Shown in pieces: positions 1-10,299 of a DNA stretch of 64,000 nt. The stretch is from the NCBI GenBank assembly GCA_001664505.1, contig CP011806.1, positions 4,106,177-4,170,176 on the forward strand, given 5' to 3'. The stretch comes from Acidobacteria bacterium Mor1 (GTDB lineage Bacteria; Acidobacteriota; Polarisedimenticolia; Polarisedimenticolales; Polarisedimenticolaceae). Numbering within the stretch: the first letter of the stretch is position 1; the number at the start of each line of letters is the position of its first letter. A model generated the notes under the pieces. It worked only from the letters and a program-made list of their open reading frames with translations, did not search any database and was not told the origin of the DNA. A program made the position numbers and the translations under genes.

Positions 1-2
1 CC

Positions 3-2135
3 TCGGGTGGGTTCGACGAATCCGACGTTCACGCCGACCTGAAGCTGAGCCCGGGGAAGCACCTGCTGTTCGTCGAGACCGTGTGGCAACCCGGCGACGA
101 CCGGGAGTGGTCGATCGGCGGAGCGCTGGTCGGCGACGAGCAGGAGAGCCCGGCGGCCTTCTCCGACGAGCCCTCCCGCGGGCTGACGATTCACGACATC
201 GTCGACCGGCCGCAGATCAACTCGGTGGCGGTATCGCCCAGCGGCGAGTGGATCGCCCTCGGCGTGCAGCGCTACCTGCCCGGCACGTCGACCCGGGAGA
301 GCTGGATCGAGGTGCGCGCCGCCGAGGACGGCCGGGTGCTCCGTAGCTGGCGTGGCGATTTCGGCATGTCCCGGGTCGCCTGGGCGCCGCGGGGCAGCCG
401 CCTGACCTACGTGACGTCGGGAGACAAGGGTTCGACCCTGTGGCTCGCCGACCTCTCGTCCAACAAAACCCGGGCGCTGTTGCAGAACGTCGAGGACTTC
501 GGCGGCTACCGCTGGTCGCCCGACGCCCAGCTCATCGCCTACACCGTGAGCATCAAGGAAGAGAAGGACAAGCGGGGCGTGAAGCTGATGGAAGGCCTGC
601 GGGATCGCTGGCCGACCTTCCGCAACAAATCGCAGATCCATCTGCTGTCGGTGGAGTCCGGCGCCAAGCGGCGCCTGACCGCCGGATCACAGTCCGCCGA
701 CAGCATGGTCTTTGCACCGGACAGCCGTCGCCTGGCCTTCACCCGCACCGTCGACGACTACGCCACCCGGCCCTACAGCTTCACCCAGATCTGGGAGGTC
801 GACCTGCGGACCTTCGAGGCGAAGCAACTGCGCAAGGGCCGCTGGTGCGCGCTGTTCGGCTATTCCCCGGACGGATCGAAGCTCCTGATCCGCGGCGGCG
901 GAGACGAGTTCGGTGACGCGGGGATCAACGTGCCCGAGGGCATGATCGTCAACGCCTACGACGGGCAGCTCTTCATCTGGGATCCCGCTTCCGGCGAGGT
1001 CGACGCCTTCACCCGGGAGTTCGATCCGTCGATTTCAAGCGGCCACTGGAGCGCCGACGGCAACATCTATTTCCGCGCCGAGGACAAGGACTACGTCCGG
1101 TTGTTCCGCTACGAACCGCAGGCGCGGAGCTTCACGGCGCTCGATACCGGCTTCGAAGTGGTCGGCCGGGTTTCCTGGTCCGAGGAAACGGCGATCGCCG
1201 CGGGAACCGGCAGCTCGCCGTGGAACCCGGGTGGCTTGTGGGTCGCGGACCTCGCCGCAGGTACCCACAAGGTGCTCTACGAGCCGGCAGCCGAGGACTT
1301 CGAGAACATTCGGCGGGGCCGGGTCGAGCCCTGGAACTTCACCGCCGAGAGCGGCCGCGAGATCACCGGCCGGATCTACTACCCGCCGAACTTCGACGCC
1401 GAGAAGAAGTACCCGGCGATCGTCTACTACTACGGCGGAACGAGCCCGACCGAGCGCAGCTTCGGCGGCCGCTATCCGCTGGAGTACTGGGCGGCCCAGG
1501 GTTACGTCGTTTACAACCTGCAGCCCTCGGGGGCGACCGGCTTCGGCCAGGAGTTCGCCGCGTACCACGTCAACGACTGGGGCAAGACCCCGACCCGGGA
1601 GATCGTCGAGGGCACCCGCAAGTTCGTCGAGGCGCATCCGTTCGTCGACGGCGACAAGATCGGCTGCATCGGCGCGTCCTACGGCGGCTTCATGACCATG
1701 TCCCTGGCGGTGATGGAGGGGGCGCCCTTCGCCGCCGCGGTGGCCCATGCCGGGATCTCGTCGCTCTCGTCGTATTGGGGCGAGGGCTACTGGGGTTATC
1801 TCTACAGCGCCCAGGCGACCGCCGACTCTTTCCCCTGGAACCGCAAGGACATCTACGTGGACCAGAGTCCGCTGTTCAATGCCGACAAGGCCCACGTGCC
1901 GCTGCTGCTGACCCACGGCACCGTCGATACCAACGTGCCGCCGGGAGAGAGCGATCAGCTCTACATCGCACTCAAGCTGCTGGGCAAGGAGGTCGAGTAC
2001 CTGCGCATCGACGGCCAGGATCACCACATCCTGGAACACGACAAGCGGGTGCTCTGGTCCCGCAGCATCGTCGCCTGGTTCGATCGCTACCTGAAGGACC
2101 GCCCGCAATGGTGGGACGCGCTCTACAGCGAGTAG
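3..2135 (+). CDS. S9 family (prolyl oligopeptidase-like) peptidase, 5' end cut by window
   Basis: The reading frame is open to the window edge, so the N-terminus is missing; about 710 residues are visible. The first two thirds have the repeating pattern of a WD40/TolB-like beta-propeller, with several 'SPDG/SADG' turns. The last 250 residues are an alpha/beta-hydrolase domain. The nucleophile motif GASYGG is encoded near 1671-1685 (Ser codon 1677-1679), followed by the GTVDTNVP loop that usually holds the Asp and a GQDHHIL segment that supplies the His. Family members cleave short peptides, commonly in the periplasm. The next gene starts 50 bases downstream on the same strand, so co-transcription is possible. 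Family assignment is firm; the substrate is unknown. Confidence 0.92.
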   Translation, partial: SGGFDESDVHADLKLSPGKHLLFVETVWQPGDDREWSIGGALVGDEQESPAAFSDEPSRGLTIHDIVDRPQINSVAVSPSGEWIALGVQRYLPGTSTRESWIEVRAAEDGRVLRSWRGDFGMSRVAWAPRGSRLTYVTSGDKGSTLWLADLSSNKTRALLQNVEDFGGYRWSPDAQLIAYTVSIKEEKDKRGVKLMEGLRDRWPTFRNKSQIHLLSVESGAKRRLTAGSQSADSMVFAPDSRRLAFTRTVDDYATRPYSFTQIWEVDLRTFEAKQLRKGRWCALFGYSPDGSKLLIRGGGDEFGDAGINVPEGMIVNAYDGQLFIWDPASGEVDAFTREFDPSISSGHWSADGNIYFRAEDKDYVRLFRYEPQARSFTALDTGFEVVGRVSWSEETAIAAGTGSSPWNPGGLWVADLAAGTHKVLYEPAAEDFENIRRGRVEPWNFTAESGREITGRIYYPPNFDAEKKYPAIVYYYGGTSPTERSFGGRYPLEYWAAQGYVVYNLQPSGATGFGQEFAAYHVNDWGKTPTREIVEGTRKFVEAHPFVDGDKIGCIGASYGGFMTMSLAVMEGAPFAAAVAHAGISSLSSYWGEGYWGYLYSAQATADSFPWNRKDIYVDQSPLFNADKAHVPLLLTHGTVDTNVPPGESDQLYIALKLLGKEVEYLRIDGQDHHILEHDKRVLWSRSIVAWFDRYLKDRPQWWDALYSE

Positions 2136-2185
2136 CCGGCGGAAGCATCGGGCGAAGCAAAGAACTCTGAACGGGGCAAAGCAAG

Positions 2186-4852
2186 ATGGCCATCAAACCG
2201 GGTGAGAACCTGCTGCACTACCGGCTCGTCGAGCAGATCGGCGAAGGGGGGATGGGGCAGGTCTGGAAAGCGGTCGACTCGTCGCTGGATCGTGACGTGG
2301 CGATCAAGGTCTTGCCCGGGGAGTTCGCCCAGGATCCCGACCGGCTGAGCCGCTTCGAGCGGGAGGCCAAGACCCTGGCCGCGCTCAACCACTCCAACAT
2401 CGCCTCGATCCACGGACTCCACGAGGACGAGGGTCGCCGTTTCCTGGCGATGGAGTACGTCGACGGCGAGGATCTGCGGACCCGGCTGACCCGTTTCGGC
2501 GGAACGCTGCCGGTGGACGACGCTCTGGAGTTCGCCGGTCAGATCGCCGATGCGTTGGAGGCGGCCCACGAAGGGGGAGTGATCCACCGGGACCTCAAGC
2601 CGGCCAACGTGATGGTCACCTCCGGCGAGCAGATCAAGGTGCTCGACTTCGGTCTGGCCAAGGCGGTGGAGAGCCGGGCCGGTTCGGCGTCGGGAACGGC
2701 TCCGACGTTGATGCCCACGGTTACCTCGGCGGGAACCGCGGCCGGCGCGATCCTGGGCACCGCCAACTACATGAGCCCCGAACAGGCCCGGGGCAAGCCG
2801 GTCGATCGCCGTACCGACGTCTGGGCCTTCGGCTGCGTGCTCTACGAGCTCCTGGTCGGGCAGTCCCCCTTCGAGGGGGAGACCGCCACCGACGTGCTCG
2901 CCGCGATCCTGCACAAGGAGCCGGACTACGGCGCGCTCCCCGCGACGGCGCCGGCCCAGGTTCGCACCCTGCTCGAGCGCTGCCTGCGCAAGGATCCGGC
3001 GGACCGGCTGCGGGACATGGGGGACATCGGCGTCTTGCTGCGGGAGACTCCGTCGGCCGCTCCGGTTGCCGAGGCTGCGGAGACCGTCGCGGCACCCCGC
3101 AAACGCAGCTGGCTCTGGCCCGCCGCCGTGGCGTTCCTGGGGTTGATGTTGGTGGCCTCGATCCTGATGAACGATTCCGATCTGCCCGCTTCCCAGGGCA
3201 TCAAGCTGACTCAGCTGACCAACATTCCCGGCCAGCAGATCAACCCGTCGCTGTCGCCGGACGGCCAACAGCTGTTGTTCGTCAGCGTGGACGGAGTGGA
3301 CACCGACATCTTCCTGCAGCGGGTCGGAGGTGAGAAGGCGATCAACCTGACTTCCGACCACGACGGGATCGATGTGCAGCCTGCGTTCTCGCCCGACGGA
3401 GACCGCATCGCGTTCACGTCCAGTCGTGAAGGGGGCGGGATCTTCGTGATGGGGGCCACCGGGGAGTCTCCGCGCCGGGTGAGCGATGACGGCTTCGACC
3501 CCGCCTGGTCCCCCGACGGAACCGAGCTGGTCTACACCACCGAGTTCGTGGTCAATCCGTACTCCCGAAGTTCGACGGCGAATCTGTTCGTCGTCGACGT
3601 GGCCAGTGGTGAAACCCGCAGGCTCGCAGAGATCGACGCCGCAGGGGCCTCCTGGTCTCCGTCGGGGCAGCGCATCGCGTTCTGGACGCACCTGGCCACG
3701 GTCCAGGGGCAGCGGGATCTGTGGACGGTGCCGGCGGCGGGGGGCGACCCGAAGCCGGTGCTGATCGATGCCCACACCGACTGGGACCCGTTCTGGTCCG
3801 ACGACGGCAAGTGGCTCTACTTCCTGAGCGATCGTGGCGGCAATCCGGATCTGTGGCGCATCGCCATCGACGAGCAAAGCGGCGAGGCCCAGGGAGAGCC
3901 GGTGCCGGTGACCGTCAGCACTTCGCCGACCTTCGAGGCTGCGGGTTCGGCGGCGGGTGTCGCCATCGTTGCCTCGCGAGTCGACAATCGCCTGCAGCGG
4001 ATGGATTTCGATCCTGAGCGGCTCGAGGTGGTCGGCACCACCGAGACGCTGTACGAGAGCAATCGCCGGGTGACCCAGGCCAGCGTTTCCCCCGACGACC
4101 GGTTCCTGGCCTACACCGACTCGGCCGAGTTCGAACAGATCCTGACCCTCGACGTCGAGACCGGCGAGCGGCGCAAGATCGTCGGCGATGCTCTGCGCAA
4201 CCGCGGGCCGGTCTTCTCGCCCGATGGTGGCTGGATCGCCTTCTACTCCAATCGCAGCGGCCACTACGACATCTGGGCCGTGCGGACCGACGGGACCGGG
4301 CTGCGACAGCTCACCGACTACCCGGACGTGGATCTCAACCAGCCGGAGTTTCTCGACGAGCGGCGGATTGCCGTGGCCTATCAGATACCGGGCGGCTGGC
4401 AGATGGGAGTGCTGCAGTTGCCCGAGGGCGGGCTGGATGCGGTCACCGAGCCGCTGCGTTTCGAGGGGATTCCTGAATCGGTCGGTTTCCTGATGGACAA
4501 CGTGTCCCGTGGCGGCTCGTTCGCGGCGGGTGCGGTGGTGATCGACGGACGGATCGAAAGCGGGTTCTACGACTTCGAAAAGGGGGCCTCCTTCAGGTAC
4601 CGCACCGCCGAAGGAGAAGTGGTGAGTAACGTCCAGCGCGCCGGCTGGGTTGACGACCGGCGTGCCTTGTTCTGGGATAGCGCCCGGCGGCGAGCCGTGG
4701 TGTGGGAGGCAGGCGCCGGGACGGTGCGTCCGCTGAGCGGAATCCCCGGACCCGCGAGCTACGCGTTGAGCAGCGACGGCCGCACTCTCTACGCCGACGT
4801 GGAAGAATACCGCTCCGACATCTGGCTCGTGAGCTGGGGCGGCGACGAGTAA
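2186..4852 (+). CDS. Membrane-anchored Ser/Thr protein kinase with TolB/PD40 propeller
   Basis: This 888-residue protein has a complete PknB-type kinase domain at residues 12-285: glycine loop GEGGMG at 20-24, catalytic Lys41, HRDLKPAN from 134, DFG at 154-156 and a GTANYMSPEQ activation segment. One transmembrane helix follows at about 309-328. The remaining ~550 residues form repeated PD40 blades (SPDGQ, SPDGD, SPDDR, SPDGG) that should lie outside the cytoplasmic membrane. Kinase-TM-propeller proteins are common in Acidobacteriota and are thought to sense envelope signals. A short unrelated stretch inside the kinase (about 163-188, Thr/Ala rich) is a possible activation-loop phosphorylation region. 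Ligand and targets are unknown. Confidence 0.93.
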   Translation: MAIKPGENLLHYRLVEQIGEGGMGQVWKAVDSSLDRDVAIKVLPGEFAQDPDRLSRFEREAKTLAALNHSNIASIHGLHEDEGRRFLAMEYVDGEDLRTRLTRFGGTLPVDDALEFAGQIADALEAAHEGGVIHRDLKPANVMVTSGEQIKVLDFGLAKAVESRAGSASGTAPTLMPTVTSAGTAAGAILGTANYMSPEQARGKPVDRRTDVWAFGCVLYELLVGQSPFEGETATDVLAAILHKEPDYGALPATAPAQVRTLLERCLRKDPADRLRDMGDIGVLLRETPSAAPVAEAAETVAAPRKRSWLWPAAVAFLGLMLVASILMNDSDLPASQGIKLTQLTNIPGQQINPSLSPDGQQLLFVSVDGVDTDIFLQRVGGEKAINLTSDHDGIDVQPAFSPDGDRIAFTSSREGGGIFVMGATGESPRRVSDDGFDPAWSPDGTELVYTTEFVVNPYSRSSTANLFVVDVASGETRRLAEIDAAGASWSPSGQRIAFWTHLATVQGQRDLWTVPAAGGDPKPVLIDAHTDWDPFWSDDGKWLYFLSDRGGNPDLWRIAIDEQSGEAQGEPVPVTVSTSPTFEAAGSAAGVAIVASRVDNRLQRMDFDPERLEVVGTTETLYESNRRVTQASVSPDDRFLAYTDSAEFEQILTLDVETGERRKIVGDALRNRGPVFSPDGGWIAFYSNRSGHYDIWAVRTDGTGLRQLTDYPDVDLNQPEFLDERRIAVAYQIPGGWQMGVLQLPEGGLDAVTEPLRFEGIPESVGFLMDNVSRGGSFAAGAVVIDGRIESGFYDFEKGASFRYRTAEGEVVSNVQRAGWVDDRRALFWDSARRRAVVWEAGAGTVRPLSGIPGPASYALSSDGRTLYADVEEYRSDIWLVSWGGDE

Positions 4853-4964
4853 GAGTGCAGGGGCTGCGGCCTCCCGAACGATATCTCCCTGAATCCGCGG
4901 TGCGACATCCTGGTCGACGCCGCTACCGAATGCCGCGGGCTCGCGGCCCGAAGGGGGATAGACG

Positions 4965-5639
4965 ATGGCTACTTCACGACGACGTACCGGCCTTGCCTTG
5001 CTGGTCCTTGGCGTCGCGCTCCTGAGCGGCGGTTCCACCGCCGCGTCGGACGGCGCTTCCTGGTTCACCGGGTTCAGCCCGGGACAGTCCAAGTTCAACG
5101 ACTACGAACTGGCCGATCAGGCCAACAGTCTGGACGACACCGATACCGGCTACATGGTGCGCGGCGGCTACCGCTTCCTGGCGGTGTTCGCGGCCTCGGT
5201 CGGCTATGTCGACCTCGGTTCGCTGCGGGCGAGTTCGGGTATCGGCGACTACGTTCCGCCGGGTGAGTTCGACGGACCGGGTGTCGACGGCGATCCGATC
5301 TTCGGCTTCGACGACCGTATCGAGGTGGACGGCTTTGCCGGTTGGGCCCACGGCATCCTGCCGGTGGGTGGCGGCAAGGCGCAGCTGTTCGGTTCTCTGG
5401 GGCTCTTCGCCTGGGACCAGCAGGTGACCTACACCGATCCGGTGGAAGACTTTCGGGGCAGCGCCTCGGGAACCGACCTGGCTTTCGGTGCCGGCGCCAA
5501 CGTGTTCCTCAACAAGAACCTGTCGCTGGAACTGACCTACACCCGCTTCAACGACGTGGGCGACCGCAACGTCACCGGACATCAGAACGACATCGACCTG
5601 ATCTCCGCCGGCGTGGTCTACCACTGGGGCGTCAACTGA
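4965..5639 (+). CDS. Outer-membrane beta-barrel protein (OmpA/OmpW-like porin family)
   Basis: The protein has 224 residues with an N-terminal signal peptide (ALLVLGVALLSG, likely cut after STAA). Alternating hydrophobic/polar strands follow, with aromatic ends, and the last strand closes on a typical barrel signature (LISAGVVYHWGVN). Size and pattern fit small eight-stranded barrels whose role is structural or sensory. The ATG at 4965 is preceded by an AGGGGG ribosome site. The gene converges on lepA with only 12 bases between the stop codons. It is not distinctive enough to name further. Confidence 0.8.
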   Translation: MATSRRRTGLALLVLGVALLSGGSTAASDGASWFTGFSPGQSKFNDYELADQANSLDDTDTGYMVRGGYRFLAVFAASVGYVDLGSLRASSGIGDYVPPGEFDGPGVDGDPIFGFDDRIEVDGFAGWAHGILPVGGGKAQLFGSLGLFAWDQQVTYTDPVEDFRGSASGTDLAFGAGANVFLNKNLSLELTYTRFNDVGDRNVTGHQNDIDLISAGVVYHWGVN

Positions 5640-5651
5640 GTCGGGAGGGGC

Positions 5652-7448
<1,797 letters not shown>

Positions 7449-7523
7449 CGAGACACCGTGGATCTTCCGGCGCGGACTGCGCAGGACGCGACATCATAGC
7501 AACGGCGTGTCCCGGCCGCCCGG

Positions 7524-8219
7524 TCAGCCCTCGACCGCCCTCCGCAGGGCCGCCCGGGCCAGCAGCCGGGTCGAATCCAGGGTGGGCAGGGTCGAGTCCT
7601 TGGGGCCGATCAACAGGGGGATCTCGGTGCAGCCCAGGACCACCCCGTCGCAACCCCGGTCGTGGCGTAGGCGCTCGATCACCCGGGCCACGTAGAAGCG
7701 GGATTCGTCCCGGCACCAGCCGCTGACCAGCTCGTCGAAGATGATGTGGTTGATCCGCTCCCGGTCCTCGGTGGGCGGGGTCTCGTAGCCCAGCTCCCGC
7801 TGGCCGAGATGGCTGCGGTAGACCGGCCCTTCCATCAGGTAACGGGTCCCGAGCACCGCCAGCCGGGTCATGCCCCGGGCCTTGGCCTCGTCGGCGACCC
7901 CGTCGGCGATGTGGATGAAGGGCAGCGGCAAATCGCCGAGCATGTGGTCGAAGGCCTGGTGCACGGTGTTGTCGGGACAGATGATGAAGTCCGCGCCGGC
8001 GCGCTCGAGCACCTCGGCCGAACGGAGCATCAGCGAGGCGACTCCCTTCCAGTCGTCCTCGTAGATCGGTTGCATGTAGTCGCTGAGCGGGATCGTGTGC
8101 ATGGTGATCTCGGGGTGGGCGTGGCGGCCCATGAGCTCCGGTCCCTCGCTACAGATGGTGCGGTAGCAGAGTGCCGCGCCCTCGGCGCTGACGGCCACGA
8201 TCCCGATGTGCTTCGCCAT
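7524..8219 (-). CDS. Aspartate/glutamate racemase family protein
   Basis: This 231-residue protein has the two-cysteine active-site layout of the Asp/Glu/hydantoin racemase fold: CPDNT in the N-terminal half and GCTEIP in the C-terminal half. It therefore probably racemises an acidic amino acid without a cofactor. It ends with TLPTLDSTRLLARAALRRA, which closely matches the end of a second racemase encoded at 48179-48907, so the two are paralogues. It lies between lepA and fabI on the same strand. The specific substrate cannot be read from the sequence. Confidence 0.9.
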   Translation of the reverse strand: MAKHIGIVAVSAEGAALCYRTICSEGPELMGRHAHPEITMHTIPLSDYMQPIYEDDWKGVASLMLRSAEVLERAGADFIICPDNTVHQAFDHMLGDLPLPFIHIADGVADEAKARGMTRLAVLGTRYLMEGPVYRSHLGQRELGYETPPTEDRERINHIIFDELVSGWCRDESRFYVARVIERLRHDRGCDGVVLGCTEIPLLIGPKDSTLPTLDSTRLLARAALRRAVEG

Positions 8220-8308
8220 GGTTCTCTCCCTGTCCGATACCCCCGTGCCCCTGCCCGAACTCGACCCGTTCGCCGGGCGCCCGGCTCGATATGGCGCCTC
8301 TCTTGCGG

Positions 8309-9088
8309 CTAGATGCCCATGATGTTGTAGCCGGCGTCGACGTACAGCGTGTGGCCGGTGATGCCGGTGGACATCGGGCTTGCCAGGAACAGCCCGGCGT
8401 CGCCGACCTCCGACGGTTCGATGTTGCGTCCCAGCGGCGCCTTCTCCCGGTGCAGGGTCGCCATGTTGGAGAAGCCCTTGATGCCCCGGGCCGATAGCGT
8501 GTTGACCGGGCCCGCCGAGATCGTGTTGACCCGGATGTTCTTGGGGCCGAGCTCGAAGGCGAGCTGCCGCACCGCGTGCTCCAGGGCGGCCTTGGCGCTG
8601 CCCATCACGTTGTAGTTGTGGAAGACCCGCTGACTGGCCAGGAAGCTGAGCGCCATGATCGAGCCGCCGGTCTTTTCCATCAGGGGCACGGCGCGCTTGG
8701 TCAGCGACACCAGCGAGTAGGCGCTGATCTCCATCGCCGTGCGCCAGCCGTCCCGGGTGGTCTTGCGGAAGTCGCCTTCAAGGTCTTCCTTCCGGGCGAA
8801 GGCGATGGAGTGAACCATGATGTCCAGCCGGCCTCCCAGCCGTTTCTCGATCGCCGAGAACACGCCGTCGATCTGCTCGGTGCTGTTGACGTCGCAAGAG
8901 AGAATCGGCGCGTCGGGGTATTTCTTCGCCAGTTCGGTCACGTTCTTGTGCAGGCGCTCCCCCTGGTAGGTGAACGCCAGCTGACAGCCGGCCTCGCCCA
9001 GGGCATCGCCGATGGCCCAGGCCAGCGAGCGCTGGTTGGCCACGCCGGTGATCAGAGCCGTTTTGCCCGACAGATCGATCGTTCGCAC
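8309..9088 (-). CDS. fabI: Enoyl-[acyl-carrier-protein] reductase (NADH), FabI
   Basis: This 259-residue SDR-type enoyl reductase catalyses the last reduction of each fatty-acid elongation cycle. It shows the FabI form of the nucleotide site (TGVANQRSLAWAIG) and the FabI catalytic Tyr-x6-Lys motif within NYNVMGSAKAALE. VDAGYNIMGI at the C-terminus is typical of the family. The start is GTG at 9088, preceded by GGGAAGA. It diverges from the SRPBCC-arsR pair. FabI is the target of triclosan-class inhibitors. Confidence 0.97.
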   Translation of the reverse strand: MRTIDLSGKTALITGVANQRSLAWAIGDALGEAGCQLAFTYQGERLHKNVTELAKKYPDAPILSCDVNSTEQIDGVFSAIEKRLGGRLDIMVHSIAFARKEDLEGDFRKTTRDGWRTAMEISAYSLVSLTKRAVPLMEKTGGSIMALSFLASQRVFHNYNVMGSAKAALEHAVRQLAFELGPKNIRVNTISAGPVNTLSARGIKGFSNMATLHREKAPLGRNIEPSEVGDAGLFLASPMSTGITGHTLYVDAGYNIMGI

Positions 9089-9180
9089 GAGTCTTCCCTT
9101 TCGTGGTCATTCGGGGTCCGCCGCCCGCGGACCGCCGGAGCCCCCAAGAGTAACCGGGTCCGAGGGCCGTCCACAATATT

Positions 9181-9214
9181 AAGTCTTGACTTATATAAGC
9201 GATGGCTGTAAAAA
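9181..9214 (+). promoter_or_regulatory. Promoter and likely ArsR-type operator of the SRPBCC-arsR pair
   Basis: A TTGACT -35 hexamer (9186-9191) and a TAAAAA -10 (9209-9214) are separated by 17 bases. The -35 lies inside the dyad TAAGTC-TT-GACTTA (9180-9193), and a short TTATATAA palindrome follows. A dyad covering the -35 box is the usual arrangement for autorepression by small ArsR-family dimers, and the downstream pair encodes one. The promoter also shows that the ATG at 9202 cannot be the translation start. Confidence 0.6.
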
Positions 9215-9249
9215 ATGCATCCCGAAGAAACGAACAAGGAGACCTGGAA

Positions 9250-9903
9250 ATGAAGCAGCCCTTCGACGACGTCCTGGGAGCGGTGGCCCGCACGGTGGAT
9301 TCCACCGAGCGGGACGGCAAGGAGATGCGGATCGTGCGCCTGGCCCGGACCTACGCCACCGACACCGCCGACCTGTGGCATGCGGTCACCGATGCCGAGC
9401 GGCTCTCCCGCTGGTTCGCGCCGGTGAGTGGTGAGTTCGGAGCCGGGGGAACCTTTCAGATCGAAGGGAACGCTTCGGGCAAGATCCTCGCCTGCGAACC
9501 GCCGGCGAACGGTGCGCAGCAGGCACGTCTGGCGATCACCTGGGAGTTCGCCGGCAGCGTGACCTGGGTCGATGTGGCGTTGGCCGCCGCCGAGGGTGGG
9601 CATGCCACCCTGACCCTCGAGCACACCCTTCCCGCCGACGCCCACTGGAAACAGTACGGCCCCGGAGCCACCGGAACCGGTTGGGATCTGGGTTTCGTCG
9701 GGCTGGGGGTCCATCTCGGCAGCGACGACGGGCGTTTCGCCGAAGAAACCTGGATGGCAACCGACGAGGGAAAGGATTTCTTGCGCGCCTCGAGCCATGA
9801 TTGGGGTCGAGCCGACGAGGCCTTCGGCACGGATGCCGAAACCGCCCGGGCCCAGGCCGGCCGCACCGCCGCCTTCTATACCGGAGAGGCGGCCCCAAAG
9901 TGA
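9250..9903 (+). CDS. SRPBCC (AHSA1-like) domain protein
   Basis: This 217-residue protein has the START/Bet v1-like fold pattern of the AHSA1 family: 'ARTYATDTADLWHAVTDAERLSRWFAPVSG' at the N-terminus, a central GWDLGF helix and EETWM further on. Such proteins form a hydrophobic ligand cavity. The ATG at 9250 is chosen because AAGGAG lies 8 bases upstream and because the earlier in-frame ATG (9202) sits inside the promoter. The last codons overlap the GTG start of an ArsR regulator by 4 bases. Coupled AHSA1-ArsR pairs are common; the ligand is usually unknown. Confidence 0.88.
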   Translation: MKQPFDDVLGAVARTVDSTERDGKEMRIVRLARTYATDTADLWHAVTDAERLSRWFAPVSGEFGAGGTFQIEGNASGKILACEPPANGAQQARLAITWEFAGSVTWVDVALAAAEGGHATLTLEHTLPADAHWKQYGPGATGTGWDLGFVGLGVHLGSDDGRFAEETWMATDEGKDFLRASSHDWGRADEAFGTDAETARAQAGRTAAFYTGEAAPK

Positions 9904-10232
9904 GCCACGCCTTCGACATCCTCGGTGTGCCTGTTCGCCGTCGCATTCTCGAGCTGCTCTGCGACGGCGAGCGCAGCGCCGGCGAGGTCAGCGAGGTAGT
10001 GCAGCGAGAGTTCTCGATCACCCAGGCGGCGGTGTCTCAGCATCTGAAGGTGCTGCGGGACAGCGGTTTCGTCAGCGCCCGGGCCGAAGGGGCCCGGCGG
10101 ATCTACGCGGTCGACCCCGCGCCGCTCAAGCAGGTGGACGACTGGCTCGATCCCTTCCGCCGCTTCTGGGAGACGCGACTGGATGCACTGGAGCTGGAGA
10201 TCCGTCGTGGCAAGAAGAAGAGGCGCCCCTGA
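9900..10232 (+). CDS. ArsR-family winged-helix transcriptional regulator
   Basis: This 110-residue protein is a single winged-helix domain. Its recognition region reads FSITQAAVSQHLKVLRDSGFVSARAEGARRIYAVDP, a canonical ArsR signature. It starts at GTG 9900, overlapping the SRPBCC stop as GTGA, which implies translational coupling. No metal-binding cysteine cluster is visible (one Cys only), so it is not a classic metal sensor. It probably represses its own operon through the dyad at 9180-9193 and may respond to the ligand or state of its SRPBCC partner. Confidence 0.9.
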   Translation: MSHAFDILGVPVRRRILELLCDGERSAGEVSEVVQREFSITQAAVSQHLKVLRDSGFVSARAEGARRIYAVDPAPLKQVDDWLDPFRRFWETRLDALELEIRRGKKKRRP

Positions 10233-10250
10233 GGTGCTATCCGCGCGAAC

Positions 10251-10288
10251 GGGGCCGCATCTCAAAATTTTTCTCGAGATGCGGCTCC
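10251..10288. terminator. Bidirectional hairpin terminator
   Basis: A 13-bp stem with one G-U pair (10251-10263 with 10276-10288) encloses an A/T-rich loop. It lies between the convergent ends of arsR and the secreted protein gene at 10300, so it probably ends both transcripts. Neither side has a long U tract. Confidence 0.65.
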
Positions 10289-10299
10289 TTCGGTCTACG

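Noticed and set aside
2123-5098. 991-residue minus-strand open frame opposite the kinase
   Set aside because: It mirrors the codon pattern of the kinase gene, has no motif, and is a typical antisense open frame in G+C-rich DNA.
9202-9249. Upstream ATG of the SRPBCC gene
   Set aside because: It falls within the promoter, while ATG 9250 has a good ribosome site.
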